NCBI RefSeq assembly: GCF_027923225.1
Contig: NZ_BSDI01000052.1
Coordinates: 1 to 64,000 of the forward strand
DNA length: 64,000 nucleotides
Origin: Phytohabitans aurantiacus
GTDB taxonomy: Bacteria; Actinomycetota; Actinomycetes; Mycobacteriales; Micromonosporaceae
Direction: 5' to 3'
A model generated the notes under the pieces. The model was given only the letters and a program-made list of their open reading frames with translations. It had not been told where the DNA came from and searched no databases. The position numbers and the translations under genes were made by a program. Shown in pieces: positions 44,372-52,472 of this stretch (the first letter of the stretch is position 1; every line of letters starts with the position of its first letter).

Positions 44372-45646
44372 TTACTTAACGGCCTTTCCGTCGAGCACCG
44401 TGGGCGTACCGCGAAGGAACGTCGCGACGACCCTGCCAGGCAGAGTCATGCCCGCGTAAGGGGTGTTGCGGCTGCGGGAGGCCGACTCCGCCGGGTCGAC
44501 GACGCGGCGGGCGGCCGGGTCGACCAGGGTGAGGTTCGCCGGCGCGCCCGGCACCGGGTCGTGGCCGTGCCCGTCCAGGCCGGCGATGCGCGCCGGAGCG
44601 CGCGACATCCGCTCGGCGATGAGGTCCCAGTCCTCACCCAGCACGCTCAGCGTGATCGACAGCGCCGTCTCCAGGCCGAGCATGCCCGGCCTGGCGTACG
44701 CCCACTCGCATTCCTTGTCTTCCACCGCGTGCGGGGCGTGGTCGGTGGCGACGATGTCGATGACGCCGTCTTTCAAAGCCTTCCGGAGAGCCTCCACATC
44801 GGACGCCGGGCGCAACGGCGGGTTCACCTTGAAGACCGGGTCGTAGCTGGTGGCCCGCTCGTCCGTCAGCAGAAGGTGATGCGGCGTGACCTCGGCCGTG
44901 ACACGGACGCCGCGCGCCTTCGCGTGCCGCAGCACCTCGACGCTGCCCGCCGTCGACACATGGCACACGTGCAACCGGCTGCCGACGTGCTCGGCCAGCA
45001 GCACGTCGCGGGCGATGATGGCCTCCTCGGCTACCGCCGGCCAGCCGGTCAGGCCGAGCCGGGTGGCGACCTCGCCCTCGTGCATCTGGGCGCCCTCGGT
45101 CAGCCGGGGCTCCTCGGCGTGCTGCGCGATCACGCCGCCGAACGCCTTCACGTACTCCAGTGCCCGCCGCATCAGCTTCGGGTCGGACACGCAGTGCCCG
45201 TCGTCGGAGAAGATCCGCACCGCGGCGGCGGAGGTGGCCATCGCTCCCAACTCCGCGAGGCGCTCCCCGGCCAGCCCGACCGTGACCGCCCCGATCGGCT
45301 GCACGTCGACCAGCCCGGCCTCGCGGCCCAGCCGGTAGACCTGCTCCACCACGCCGGCCGTGTCGGCGACCGGCGACGTGTTCGCCATCGCGCACACGGC
45401 CGTGTACCCGCCGAGCGCCGCCGCCCGCGACCCGGACTCGACGGTCTCGGCGTCTTCGCGTCCCGGCTCCCGAAGGTGGGTGTGCAGGTCGACAAGGCCA
45501 GGCAGCGCGACAAGGCCGTCCGCGTCGACGACCTCGGCGCCCTTGGCGTCGCCTTCCGCGACGACCCCGTCTTGGATCAGCAGGTCGGTTTTCGGCCGGC
45601 CGAGGACCGAGACACCCTTGATCAGGTACTTGTGGGGTGCATTCAT
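44372..45646 (-). CDS. pyrC: Dihydroorotase
   Basis: A 424-residue amidohydrolase of the type I family. Metal-binding HxH is in LVDLHTHLREPGRED; further ligands are in HVCHVSTAGSVEVLR and VATDHAPHAVEDK. It cyclises carbamoyl aspartate. The ATG overlaps the pyrB stop (ATGA). It abuts carA. Confidence 0.96.
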   Translation of the reverse strand: MNAPHKYLIKGVSVLGRPKTDLLIQDGVVAEGDAKGAEVVDADGLVALPGLVDLHTHLREPGREDAETVESGSRAAALGGYTAVCAMANTSPVADTAGVVEQVYRLGREAGLVDVQPIGAVTVGLAGERLAELGAMATSAAAVRIFSDDGHCVSDPKLMRRALEYVKAFGGVIAQHAEEPRLTEGAQMHEGEVATRLGLTGWPAVAEEAIIARDVLLAEHVGSRLHVCHVSTAGSVEVLRHAKARGVRVTAEVTPHHLLLTDERATSYDPVFKVNPPLRPASDVEALRKALKDGVIDIVATDHAPHAVEDKECEWAYARPGMLGLETALSITLSVLGEDWDLIAERMSRAPARIAGLDGHGHDPVPGAPANLTLVDPAARRVVDPAESASRSRNTPYAGMTLPGRVVATFLRGTPTVLDGKAVK

Positions 45647-46545
45647 GACTTGCCTCCGAGCAGCAGATAGAGGACGGCCATCCGCACGGAGACACCGTTG
45701 GCGACCTGTTCGACGATGGTGGAGCGAGCCGAGTCGGCCACCTCCGGGGCGATCTCCATCCCCCGGTTCATGGGGCCGGGATGCATCACGATCGCGTGCT
45801 CGGGCAGCTTGCGCATCCGCGGCCCGTCCAGCCCGTACCGCCGCGCGTACTCGCGCTCCGACGGGAAGTACGAGTCGTTCATGCGCTCGCGCTGTACTCG
45901 GAGCATCATCACGACATCGGTGTCGGAGAGCACCGAGTCAAGGTCGTAGCAAACCTCGGTGCGCAGGTCGACCGGGATCAGTGTGGGCGGCCCGACAAGC
46001 GTGACCTTTGCACCGAGGGTGGCGAGCAATGCGACGTTCGAGCGGGCCACCCGGCTGTGCAGCACATCGCCGACGACCGCGACCTTGAGGCCGGCCAGCC
46101 GGCCCAGTCGGGAGCGCATCGTGTACGCGTCGAGCAGCGCCTGCGTCGGGTGCTCGTGAGTGCCGTCGCCAGCGTTCAGAACCGAGCCCTCGACCCAGGT
46201 CGCCAGCCGGTGCGGCGCGCCCGAAGCGGGGTGCCGGATCACCACGGCGTCGGCGCCCATCGCCTGGAGGGTGAGCGCGGTGTCCTTGAGGCTCTCGCCC
46301 TTCGAGACGCTGGAACCCTTGGCTGAGAAGTTGATCACATCGGCGGACAGCCGCTTGGCGGCCGCCTCGAACGAGATCCGGGTGCGCGTGGAGTCTTCGT
46401 AGAAGAGGTTCACCACGGTGCGCCCGCGCAGCGTGGGGAGTTTCTTGACCTCACGGCCGGCGAGGCTGGCCATCTCGGCCGCCGTGTCCAGGACCAGGGT
46501 GGCGGTGGCCGCGTCCAGATCCGCGGCGGAGAGCAGGTGCTTCAT
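45643..46545 (-). CDS. pyrB: Aspartate carbamoyltransferase catalytic subunit
   Basis: A 300-residue ATCase. Carbamoyl-phosphate loop FYEDSTRTRISFE, SSVSKGESLKDT, HPTQALLDAYT, and the Asp-binding HPGPMNRG are all intact. No pyrI is present, so regulation is expected through PyrR. It overlaps pyrR by ATGA. Confidence 0.97.
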   Translation of the reverse strand: MKHLLSAADLDAATATLVLDTAAEMASLAGREVKKLPTLRGRTVVNLFYEDSTRTRISFEAAAKRLSADVINFSAKGSSVSKGESLKDTALTLQAMGADAVVIRHPASGAPHRLATWVEGSVLNAGDGTHEHPTQALLDAYTMRSRLGRLAGLKVAVVGDVLHSRVARSNVALLATLGAKVTLVGPPTLIPVDLRTEVCYDLDSVLSDTDVVMMLRVQRERMNDSYFPSEREYARRYGLDGPRMRKLPEHAIVMHPGPMNRGMEIAPEVADSARSTIVEQVANGVSVRMAVLYLLLGGKS

Positions 46546-47105
46546 TGGGTACCCCCGAAGAGCTTGACCTCGTCGACGCCGTCGGTCTCGACCAGCGCGA
46601 CCCGGACGCTCTCGGCGAGCGCCGTGGGGATGTTCTTGCCGACGTAGTCGGCGCGGATCGGCAGCTCGCGGTGGCCGCGGTCGACCAGCACCGCGAGCTG
46701 GACGCTGCGCGGGCGGCCGATGTCGCTGAGCGCGTCGAGAGCGGCCCGCACCGTGCGGCCGGAGAAGAGCACGTCGTCGACCAGGATCACCCGCCGGCCG
46801 TCGACTCCGCCCGGCGGCACCTCGGTGGGGCCGATCGCGCGGGTCGCCTGGCGGCGCAGATCGTCTCGGTAGAGAGTGATGTCCAACACTCCGACCGGTA
46901 CATCGACGCCCTCAAAAGTGCGGATGCGGTCGGCGAGGCGGCGAGCGAGCGGGCCACCGCGGGTCGGAATGCCCATCAGGGCGGTGTCTGCCGCACCCTG
47001 AGTCTTTTCCAGAATCTGGTGGGCGATCCGGTCGACGACCCGCTGAAGATCGGTGCTGGTCAGGATGGTTTTTGGCTGCGACTGCGCAGCCTCTGGCAAC
47101 GCCAC
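46542..47105 (-). CDS. pyrR: PyrR bifunctional pyr-operon regulator / uracil phosphoribosyltransferase
   Basis: A 187-residue PRT-fold protein. The PRPP loop is VILVDDVLFSGRTVRAALDAL; DITLYRDDLRR and IPTRGGPLARRL are family marks. It senses UMP/UTP and binds pyr mRNA. GTG 47105 is the start. It heads pyrR-pyrB-pyrC-carA-carB-(pyrD). A PyrR-type RNA loop overlaps its own ribosome site. Confidence 0.96.
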   Translation of the reverse strand: MALPEAAQSQPKTILTSTDLQRVVDRIAHQILEKTQGAADTALMGIPTRGGPLARRLADRIRTFEGVDVPVGVLDITLYRDDLRRQATRAIGPTEVPPGGVDGRRVILVDDVLFSGRTVRAALDALSDIGRPRSVQLAVLVDRGHRELPIRADYVGKNIPTALAESVRVALVETDGVDEVKLFGGTQ

Positions 47106-47114
47106 AGGCGCTCA

Positions 47115-47139
47115 CTCCTTCCCCGCCTCACTGGACGGG
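47115..47139 (-). promoter_or_regulatory. Predicted PyrR-binding hairpin over the pyrR ribosome site
   Basis: On the minus strand CCCG (47136-47139) pairs with CGGG (47122-47125) around loop TCCAGTGAGG, which matches the UCCAGNGAGGC loop bound by PyrR. The AAGGAG ribosome site (47115-47120) begins two bases after the stem. No terminator follows. This fits translational repression, as described for mycobacterial pyr operons. Confidence 0.75.
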
Positions 47140-47164
47140 ACTTAAAGGGTGTCAGGCTGACGCT

Positions 47165-47173
47165 ACGTTACCA
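47165..47173 (-). promoter_or_regulatory. Probable extended -10 promoter of the pyr operon
   Basis: The minus strand reads TGGTAACGT: TAACGT (47165-47170) with an upstream TG in the extended -10 position. No clear -35 is seen. The predicted leader would be about 50 bases and contain the PyrR hairpin. Confidence 0.45.
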
Positions 47174-47295
47174 GCGATCTCCAGTTGGCCTCGTTGTGCC
47201 CCATTGGCGGTTCACTGACCGACCGATCAGTAACTGGATGCGAGGAAAAATCGGACATTTCAGCGCGTTGGTATCGACTCGGGGGTAACTACTAC

Positions 47296-47324
47296 TTGAC
47301 CGCGTGTCGCAACCTGCGTACCGT
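47296..47324 (+). promoter_or_regulatory. bldD promoter (-35/-10)
   Basis: TTGACC (47296-47301), a 17-base spacer, then TACCGT (47319-47324), matching the vegetative sigma consensus in high-GC actinobacteria. It is 57 bases before the bldD ATG. No clear BldD self-binding palindrome was identified. Confidence 0.6.
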
Positions 47325-47381
47325 CACGCTCCGTAGCGATCGCTGGGGAGAACCCCGGGCAAGAGCACTGGGAGTGTCCGT

Positions 47382-47870
47382 ATGCCCTCTGAGTACGCCA
47401 AGTCGTTGGGCGCCCGCCTGCGCTCCATCCGCCAGCAGCAGGGTCTCTCCCTGCAGGGGGTGGAGGAGAAGTCGAACGGGCGCTGGAAGGCCGTCGTCGT
47501 CGGCTCGTATGAGCGTGGCGACCGTGCGGTCACCGTGTCTCGCCTCGCCGAGCTGGCGGACTTCTACCGGGTACCCGTCGCCGAACTGCTGCCCGACGGC
47601 AGCGGCGTCCGGCACGAACCCACCAACAAGATCGTTCTGGACCTGGAGCGGCTGTACGACGAGGCCTCCGAGGAACTCGCCTACGTCGCCCGCTACGCAC
47701 GCGCTATCCAGCAGCAGCGTGGCGACTACAACGGCCGGGTCCTGTCGATCCGCGCGGACGACCTTCGGGCGCTCGCCATCGTGTACGACATCTCGCCTTC
47801 CGGCTTGATCGAGCGTCTCACCGAGGCTGGTGTCCTGGTCGCCGACCCGCGTGCCTTCTTCGCCTCCTGA
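47382..47870 (+). CDS. bldD: Developmental regulator BldD, c-di-GMP-binding
   Basis: A 162-residue regulator. The N-terminal helix-turn-helix (MPSEYAKSLGARLRSIRQQQ, then GLSLQGVEEKSNGRWKAVVV and SYERGDRAVTVSRLAELADF) is nearly identical in pattern to Streptomyces BldD. The C-terminal domain carries the c-di-GMP signature RGDYNGRVLSIRADD (RGD-x8-RxxD). In Streptomyces it represses sporulation genes when bound to c-di-GMP. The bldD-pyrR divergent pair and downstream nusB/efp order are conserved. A strong terminator follows. Confidence 0.96.
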   Translation: MPSEYAKSLGARLRSIRQQQGLSLQGVEEKSNGRWKAVVVGSYERGDRAVTVSRLAELADFYRVPVAELLPDGSGVRHEPTNKIVLDLERLYDEASEELAYVARYARAIQQQRGDYNGRVLSIRADDLRALAIVYDISPSGLIERLTEAGVLVADPRAFFAS

Positions 47871-47887
47871 CCACCGACTTTCCGATC

Positions 47888-47919
47888 GAGGCGCTCCCTT
47901 CGGGGGGCGCCTCGTTCAT
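47888..47919 (+). terminator. Intrinsic-type terminator after bldD
   Basis: GAGGCGCTCCC, loop TTCG, and GGGGGGCGCCTC form a strong stem (47888-47913), followed by GTTCATTT. It lies 18 bases after the bldD stop. Confidence 0.75.
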
Positions 47920-48008
47920 TTGATCCGCCCGCCCATTTCCGCCCGTACCCTCATGCGTGAGCTACTGTCGCGCCGGCTACTGCGTGGCGACCCGCCCAGA
48001 TGCGCCGC

Positions 48009-48812
48009 CTAATCGGCAAGCCGCCAATCTGACGGACTGCCATCGGACATGCTGCCGTCCCGAAAACGCTCGGTGCTCGGCCCAGGCCAACGGCCACCCG
48101 GAAACGCCTCCCCGTCGACCAACCGCTGATGCAGTGCGGACACGCTGTCGGTGACCCACTCGATCACGGCCGACAACGTGCCGGCCCCGGTCGCGATGCC
48201 GCCGCACAACGTCGCCATGCTGGCCACCGCCAGTACGACCGCCGCCGGCACACCCGCGCCCGTGCCGGCGGCCAGGGCGGCGGCCGTGAGTTGTACCGCC
48301 GCCGAGGCGAGCATGGCCGCCACCGCCGCCCACATGCCGCAGATCGCGAGCGCGAGCCGCCCCAACGCCAAGTCGATCTCGCCGGCGGCACCATGCAACG
48401 TCGCCAGCGCCCCACGCTGCCGGTCGGCAGCCGCCTCGTACGCCTCAGCGGCCCGCCCGTCCCACTCGTACCCGGCCGCGAGATGGTCAGGATGGATCTC
48501 GCCGACGTGCCGGCTCAACGGGCCACCGAACTCCGCGACCCACCGCCGGCCGGTCTCCCACAGTCGAACCGGCCGCCCCAGTGGATCACTCAGCCTTTCG
48601 ATCAGCTCCACCAGCCGCCGTACGAGGTCGTCGAGCTTCCCGGCAAGCTGGACGAGCCGTACACCGACCGGCATTGGCAGCAGCCGCGCCACCGACAGCG
48701 CCCTTTCCACCACCCGCGCCGCCGACTCCCGCACCTCCTTGACGAGCCGCCGCACCCGCTCCAGGACCGAGTCGAAGTCGACCACCACAACCGGCACGGT
48801 CACGGTCACCAC
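48009..48812 (-). CDS. WXG100-like type VII secretion-associated protein
   Basis: A 267-residue protein. The N-terminal half is helical (SVLERVRRLVKEVRESAARV, LVQLAGKLDDLVRRLVELIE). A WxG-like turn (YEWDGRAAEAYEAAADRQRG, about 115) is typical of WXG100/ESX helical hairpins. Two hydrophobic helices (about 158-180 and 187-210) follow, then a short tail. It starts GTG at 48812, overlapping the end of the EspC-like gene. It is probably an ESX-type substrate or partner; no ATPase (EccC) is nearby. Confidence 0.65.
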   Translation of the reverse strand: MVTVTVPVVVVDFDSVLERVRRLVKEVRESAARVVERALSVARLLPMPVGVRLVQLAGKLDDLVRRLVELIERLSDPLGRPVRLWETGRRWVAEFGGPLSRHVGEIHPDHLAAGYEWDGRAAEAYEAAADRQRGALATLHGAAGEIDLALGRLALAICGMWAAVAAMLASAAVQLTAAALAAGTGAGVPAAVVLAVASMATLCGGIATGAGTLSAVIEWVTDSVSALHQRLVDGEAFPGGRWPGPSTERFRDGSMSDGSPSDWRLAD

Positions 48813-49126
48813 ACCCCGAGCAGCCGATGCACGGCCGCACGCTCGTCCGCCTCGTACCCGTCGGCCGCACTAGTCAACGCGTCCGCGACCGCGACGAACT
48901 CCCGCGCCCCCGTCGCCGCCAACTCGACGGCCCGCCGCTGCACCGCCCTGTACAGCACCGGAAGCCCGACGATCTCGCTCAGCCCACACATCTCGTTGGC
49001 CGTGAGATCAAGATCACCCGCGACCCGCGCGGCCGCGTCAAGCCCATCAGCCCACCGCCGCCACTCCCGCGCGTCCCGCCGCAACGCCTCGACCGCCACC
49101 GCGACCGCGTCACCACCCGGCGCCAT
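48806..49126 (-). CDS. EspC/DUF2580-like type VII secretion target
   Basis: A 106-residue helical protein: ALRRDAREWRRWADGLDAAA, DLTANEMCGLSEIVGLPVLY, REFVAVADALTSAADGYEAD. The pattern of a single all-alpha domain ending in YEADE resembles ESX secretion-associated EspC-like proteins. ATG 49126 is chosen; an upstream GTG-type extension to 49195 is possible. It overlaps the WXG-like gene by 7 bases. Confidence 0.6.
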   Translation of the reverse strand: MAPGGDAVAVAVEALRRDAREWRRWADGLDAAARVAGDLDLTANEMCGLSEIVGLPVLYRAVQRRAVELAATGAREFVAVADALTSAADGYEADERAAVHRLLGVW

Positions 49127-49268
49127 CCTCGCCCCCTCCCCTCGCACCACCACCGACCCACACTCCCGACCACCCCACCCCAGCAACGCCGCCACCCGCG
49201 GACGCCATCACACGGACGCCGTCACCCGCGCGCCGTCACGCGCGCGCCGCCATCACGCTCGGACGCCG
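49127..49268. repeat. Degenerate GGACGCCGTCAC-type repeats between cassette genes
   Basis: Around 49197-49275 the motif GACGCC(G/A)TCAC recurs about five times with 10-18-base spacing, mixed with CGCGCGCC. No gene or hairpin with a T run was seen. Confidence 0.4.
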
Positions 49269-49901
49269 TCACGCGTGGCGCCCGGTGTCGGCCGTGGCGT
49301 CCGCCACCGATCTGGTCGCGCCGTCGACGGACCCGACGCCGAACGCCTCCACCAGCGCGGCGAGCACTGCGGCGCCGATCTCCACCTCGTCTGCGACTCG
49401 CGCCCAACCCTCATCGAAGCGCAGCGCGGTCAACTCTCCCCCGCTGATCTCGGCGACCACCCGCCCGCTCGGATCGCGCCCGGCAGCGGCCCCGACGAGC
49501 GCCGCCGGCAGCGCACTCTCCGCAGTCCCGGCGTTCGTTCCCGCCGGCGGCGGCCCGTCATTGGTGTCTTCGCGGGCCGCGCGCCGTCGCGCCGCGACGT
49601 CATCGGCTGGCGCTTCGACCACCGGGTCCGGATCTGCCGTGGCGGTGGCCCACGCGCCGAGCCGGTCGAGCACCGCCGCGGACCACGCCTCCCGCACCGC
49701 GGCCGCCAAACCGCCGACCCCAACCGCGCCGCGCCAATCCGGCCGCAACCGCACGGCGTCCGGCCGGCCATCGGCGTCGAACACGATCTCGACTACGCCG
49801 GCCCGGTCCATACCTCTCCCGCTCGCGCGGACCGCAGCCACCTGCCGCGCCAACGCCAACGCGTCCGCACGCAGCCGGTTCAATTCATCGAGGAGTGTCA
49901 C
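49269..49901 (-). CDS. YbaB/EbfC-family-like protein
   Basis: About 210 residues. The N-terminus (TLLDELNRLRADALALARQV) is the YbaB-type helix. VVEIVFDADGRPDAVRLRPD and a second copy of the pattern, RVVAEISGGELTALRFDEGW, flank an Ala-rich linker. YbaB proteins are small nucleoid-associated proteins; the longer actinobacterial versions are often encoded beside WXG100/EspC genes, as here. The GTG 49901 start is preferred; 49931 also possible. Confidence 0.65.
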   Translation of the reverse strand: MTLLDELNRLRADALALARQVAAVRASGRGMDRAGVVEIVFDADGRPDAVRLRPDWRGAVGVGGLAAAVREAWSAAVLDRLGAWATATADPDPVVEAPADDVAARRRAAREDTNDGPPPAGTNAGTAESALPAALVGAAAGRDPSGRVVAEISGGELTALRFDEGWARVADEVEIGAAVLAALVEAFGVGSVDGATRSVADATADTGRHA

Positions 49902-50012
49902 GGCGGCAGACAGTAGCCATCCGCACGCCACCCCTCAAGCGGTTGCCGGCATGTCGCGCGAACATCTCCGCCGCCCCGGCCGCCACGCCGAGAGACACCA
50001 CGCCGCCCTCTC

Positions 50013-50096
50013 CGCCGATCAAGGCCGAACGCACGCGATTCGATCGCAAAACCGCGTGCATTCGCCCTTGGTCGATGGGGTTCTCCTTGATCGGCG
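50013..50096. repeat. Repeat A, copy 7 (forward)
   Basis: An 84-bp A element with small changes (GATCAAGGCCGAACGCACG, GCATTCGCCCTTGGTCGATG, ends CTCCTTGATCGGCG). It faces copy A8 705 bases away, around two C hairpins and an A half-copy. The gap 49902-50991 contains no credible gene. Confidence 0.88.
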
Positions 50097-50345
50097 CCAA
50101 TCGGCGTCACCCGACATCCGGCGATCCGGCGCGGCGCGATACAAACCAGACATTCCAGCGGCGGCTGCGGGTTCACACGGCCGCGCCCGCGACGGTGGGT
50201 TCGCGCGGCGAGGCCGCGGCAGTGAGTTCGCGCGGCCGGGCCGCAGCAGTGGGTGGCGGCGCTCCGCGCCCTTGGTCATCGCGCGACCGGCGCTGCGTCG
50301 CTCGCGGTACGCGCGAAGAGCGCGAACCGCGGACGCCACTCACCG

Positions 50346-50366
50346 GCGGCGATCAAGGATGGCGCC
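50346..50366. repeat. Half-copy of repeat A
   Basis: GGCGGCGATCAAGGATGGCG resembles the left end of A in isolation. It lies between A7 and the first C hairpin. Confidence 0.45.
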
Positions 50367-50403
50367 GAAAGCGCTGTGATTTGACGCCAAGGTCGCGGTT
50401 CGC

Positions 50404-50455
50404 GACGAGCTGTGAACACTTGTGGCTGCTGGAGCAGCCACAAGTGTTCACAGCT
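50404..50455. repeat. Repeat C hairpin 3 (25-bp perfect stem)
   Basis: Perfect 25-base arms around GG: CGAGCTGTGAACACTTGT, GGCTGCT / AGCAGCC and complement. It has the same outer 12 and inner 7 base pairs as 32321-32372. The outer flanks (CGCGA) are also partly symmetric. Confidence 0.92.
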
Positions 50456-50633
50456 CGCGACGTTCGCCGCGCAGATCAGAACAATTCGGTCGCGGGCGGC
50501 GCGTAGCGGCGCCGGGCCGGCCGCGGGGGTCGGGCTTGACCCCAGCGCGAGAGCCCGTAGCTCAACGGCCGTGATGAGGCGACAAACACGTGAGTTACGC
50601 AAGCCCGACTGCCGGCACGCCCCCGCCGCCGGC

Positions 50634-50685
50634 AGATCTTGTGCACTTGTTGCTGCCCCTGGCAGCAACAAGTGCACAAAGATCT
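50634..50685. repeat. Repeat C hairpin 4
   Basis: AGATCTTGTGCACTTGTTGC ... GCAACAAGTGCACAAAGATC: 23-24-base arms with a single bulged base, loop CCCTG. Inner TTGCTGC/GCAGCAA is shared with hairpin 32133-32190. Confidence 0.9.
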
Positions 50686-50801
50686 ATATGGCCAAGGTAG
50701 ATATCGGGGCAATCCGCCAAGTGGTGGCGCTGGCAGCGCCGGGCGACGGGCTGCGCGTTGCCGGGACCGTGACAGATCGCCGCAACGTCCCCACTCGGCG
50801 G

Positions 50802-50885
50802 CGCCGATCAAGGAGATCTGCATGGATCAAGGGCGAATACACGCGGAAAAGAGATCCAACCACGTGCATTCGCCCTTGATCGACG
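50802..50885. repeat. Repeat A, copy 8 (reverse)
   Basis: An 84-bp A element in reverse orientation: CGCCGATCAAGGAGATCTGC, GATCAAGGGCGAATACACG, AAAAGAGATCC, GCATTCGCCCTTGATCGACG. It closes the pair begun by A7. Confidence 0.88.
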
Positions 50886-50889
50886 CAAG

Positions 50890-50949
50890 GCGGTGCGGCG
50901 CGCTCCGCGCGCGCGGCGCGCTCCGCGCGCGCGGAGCGCGCCGCACCGC
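50890..50949. repeat. GC-only palindrome next to repeat A8
   Basis: GCGGTGCGGCGCGCTCCGCG and its complement at the right end enclose an extra copy of GGCGCGCTCC. It lies 40 bases from nusB's stop, so it may act as a transcription end or be repeat debris. Confidence 0.55.
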
Positions 50950-50991
50950 AAGGCCGCACCGCAAGGCAACGCCGACCGGAGCGGACGCGGG

Positions 50992-51402
50992 CTAGCGGGT
51001 GGCGTATTCGGCTATGCGGCCCAAGACGCCGTTCAGGAAGCGTGGCGAGTCGTCCGTCGACATCTGGCGGGCGAGCTCCACCGCCTCCGTGATCGCTACC
51101 GCGTCGTCGATCTCGTCCACGTACAGCAGTTCGTACACCGCGATCCGCGCCAGATTGCGGTCGACGACTGGCATGCGGTCGAGCGTCCAGCCCTCGGCGT
51201 AGCTCGCGATCAGCTCGTCGATGCGGTCGAGGTGCTCGGCCACGCCTTCGATCAGCCCGATCGCGTAGCCCAGGTGCTCGGGGCGCGGCTGCTCCAGCCG
51301 CTTGATGTACGACGCCAGCACGTCTGGCACCGGCATGTCTCGCAGGTCAGCCTCGAACAGCACGTCGAGTGCCCGCTTGCGCGCCTTGCGGCGAGCGGGC
51401 AT
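50992..51402 (-). CDS. nusB: Transcription antitermination factor NusB
   Basis: A 136-residue all-helical NusB, which with NusE (S10) binds boxA RNA in rRNA antitermination. ARRKARKRALDVLFEADLRD, LDRMPVVDRNLARIAVYELL and DSPRFLNGVLGRIAEY are typical. ATG 51402 is given; GTG 51426 overlapping the efp stop is an alternative with eight more residues. Coupled to efp. Confidence 0.95.
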   Translation of the reverse strand: MPARRKARKRALDVLFEADLRDMPVPDVLASYIKRLEQPRPEHLGYAIGLIEGVAEHLDRIDELIASYAEGWTLDRMPVVDRNLARIAVYELLYVDEIDDAVAITEAVELARQMSTDDSPRFLNGVLGRIAEYATR

Positions 51403-51418
51403 CTGCGACTTCGGGGCC

Positions 51419-51976
<558 letters not shown>

Positions 51977-52028
51977 TGCCTGCCTTGATCTTCGTCTTGG
52001 ATTTGTCCGTGGGGGTGACCTGGTAAGT

Positions 52029-52472
52029 CTACTGGCCACCCGAACGCAGGCGCAGACTGAGGTGAGCGAGCGCCAGCCGGTATCCGTCGACGCCAAGGCC
52101 GGCGATGACGCCGGTGGCGACCGCGGAGACGACCGAGTGGTGCCGGAACTCCTCGCGCGCGTGGATGTTCGAGATGTGCACCTCGACGAGCGGGGCCCGG
52201 AGCATGGCGCACGCGTCGCGGACCGCGTACGAGTAGTGCGACCACGCGCCGGGGTTGAGGACGACGGGTGCCCGCTCGTCGGCCGCAGCGTGGAGCCAGG
52301 CGAGCATCTCGTGCTCGGCGTCGGTCTGCCGCACCTCGACGTCGAGGCCCAGATCGTTGCCGGCCTTCTCGCACATGGTGACCAGATCCGCGTACGACGT
52401 TACGCCGTACACGTCGACCTGGCGGGTGCCGAGCCGACCCAGGTTAGGTCCATTGAGGACATAAACCTTCAG
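52029..52472 (-). CDS. aroQ: 3-dehydroquinate dehydratase type II, CTG start
   Basis: A 147-residue AroQ. Active-site motifs: KVYVLNGPNLGRLGTRQVDV (catalytic Tyr loop follows at VYG), RQTDAEHEMLAWLHAA, LNPGAWSHYSYAVRDA and EVHISNIHAREEFRHHS. The frame has no ATG, GTG or TTG before the conserved start. CTG 52472 overlaps the aroB stop as CTGA, with AGGAGG seven bases before. It is therefore the likely start; ATC one codon earlier is possible. Confidence 0.93.
   Translation of the reverse strand: MKVYVLNGPNLGRLGTRQVDVYGVTSYADLVTMCEKAGNDLGLDVEVRQTDAEHEMLAWLHAAADERAPVVLNPGAWSHYSYAVRDACAMLRAPLVEVHISNIHAREEFRHHSVVSAVATGVIAGLGVDGYRLALAHLSLRLRSGGQ

Noticed and set aside
50560..50640. Possible tRNA: GAGCCCGTAGCTCAACGG resembles a tRNA 5' half.
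   Set aside because: No anticodon arm, T-loop (GGTTCGAATC) or acceptor pairing follows.
50412..50879. Plus-strand frames across the C hairpins and A8.
   Set aside because: They translate inverted repeats and differ completely between loci; no coding signal.
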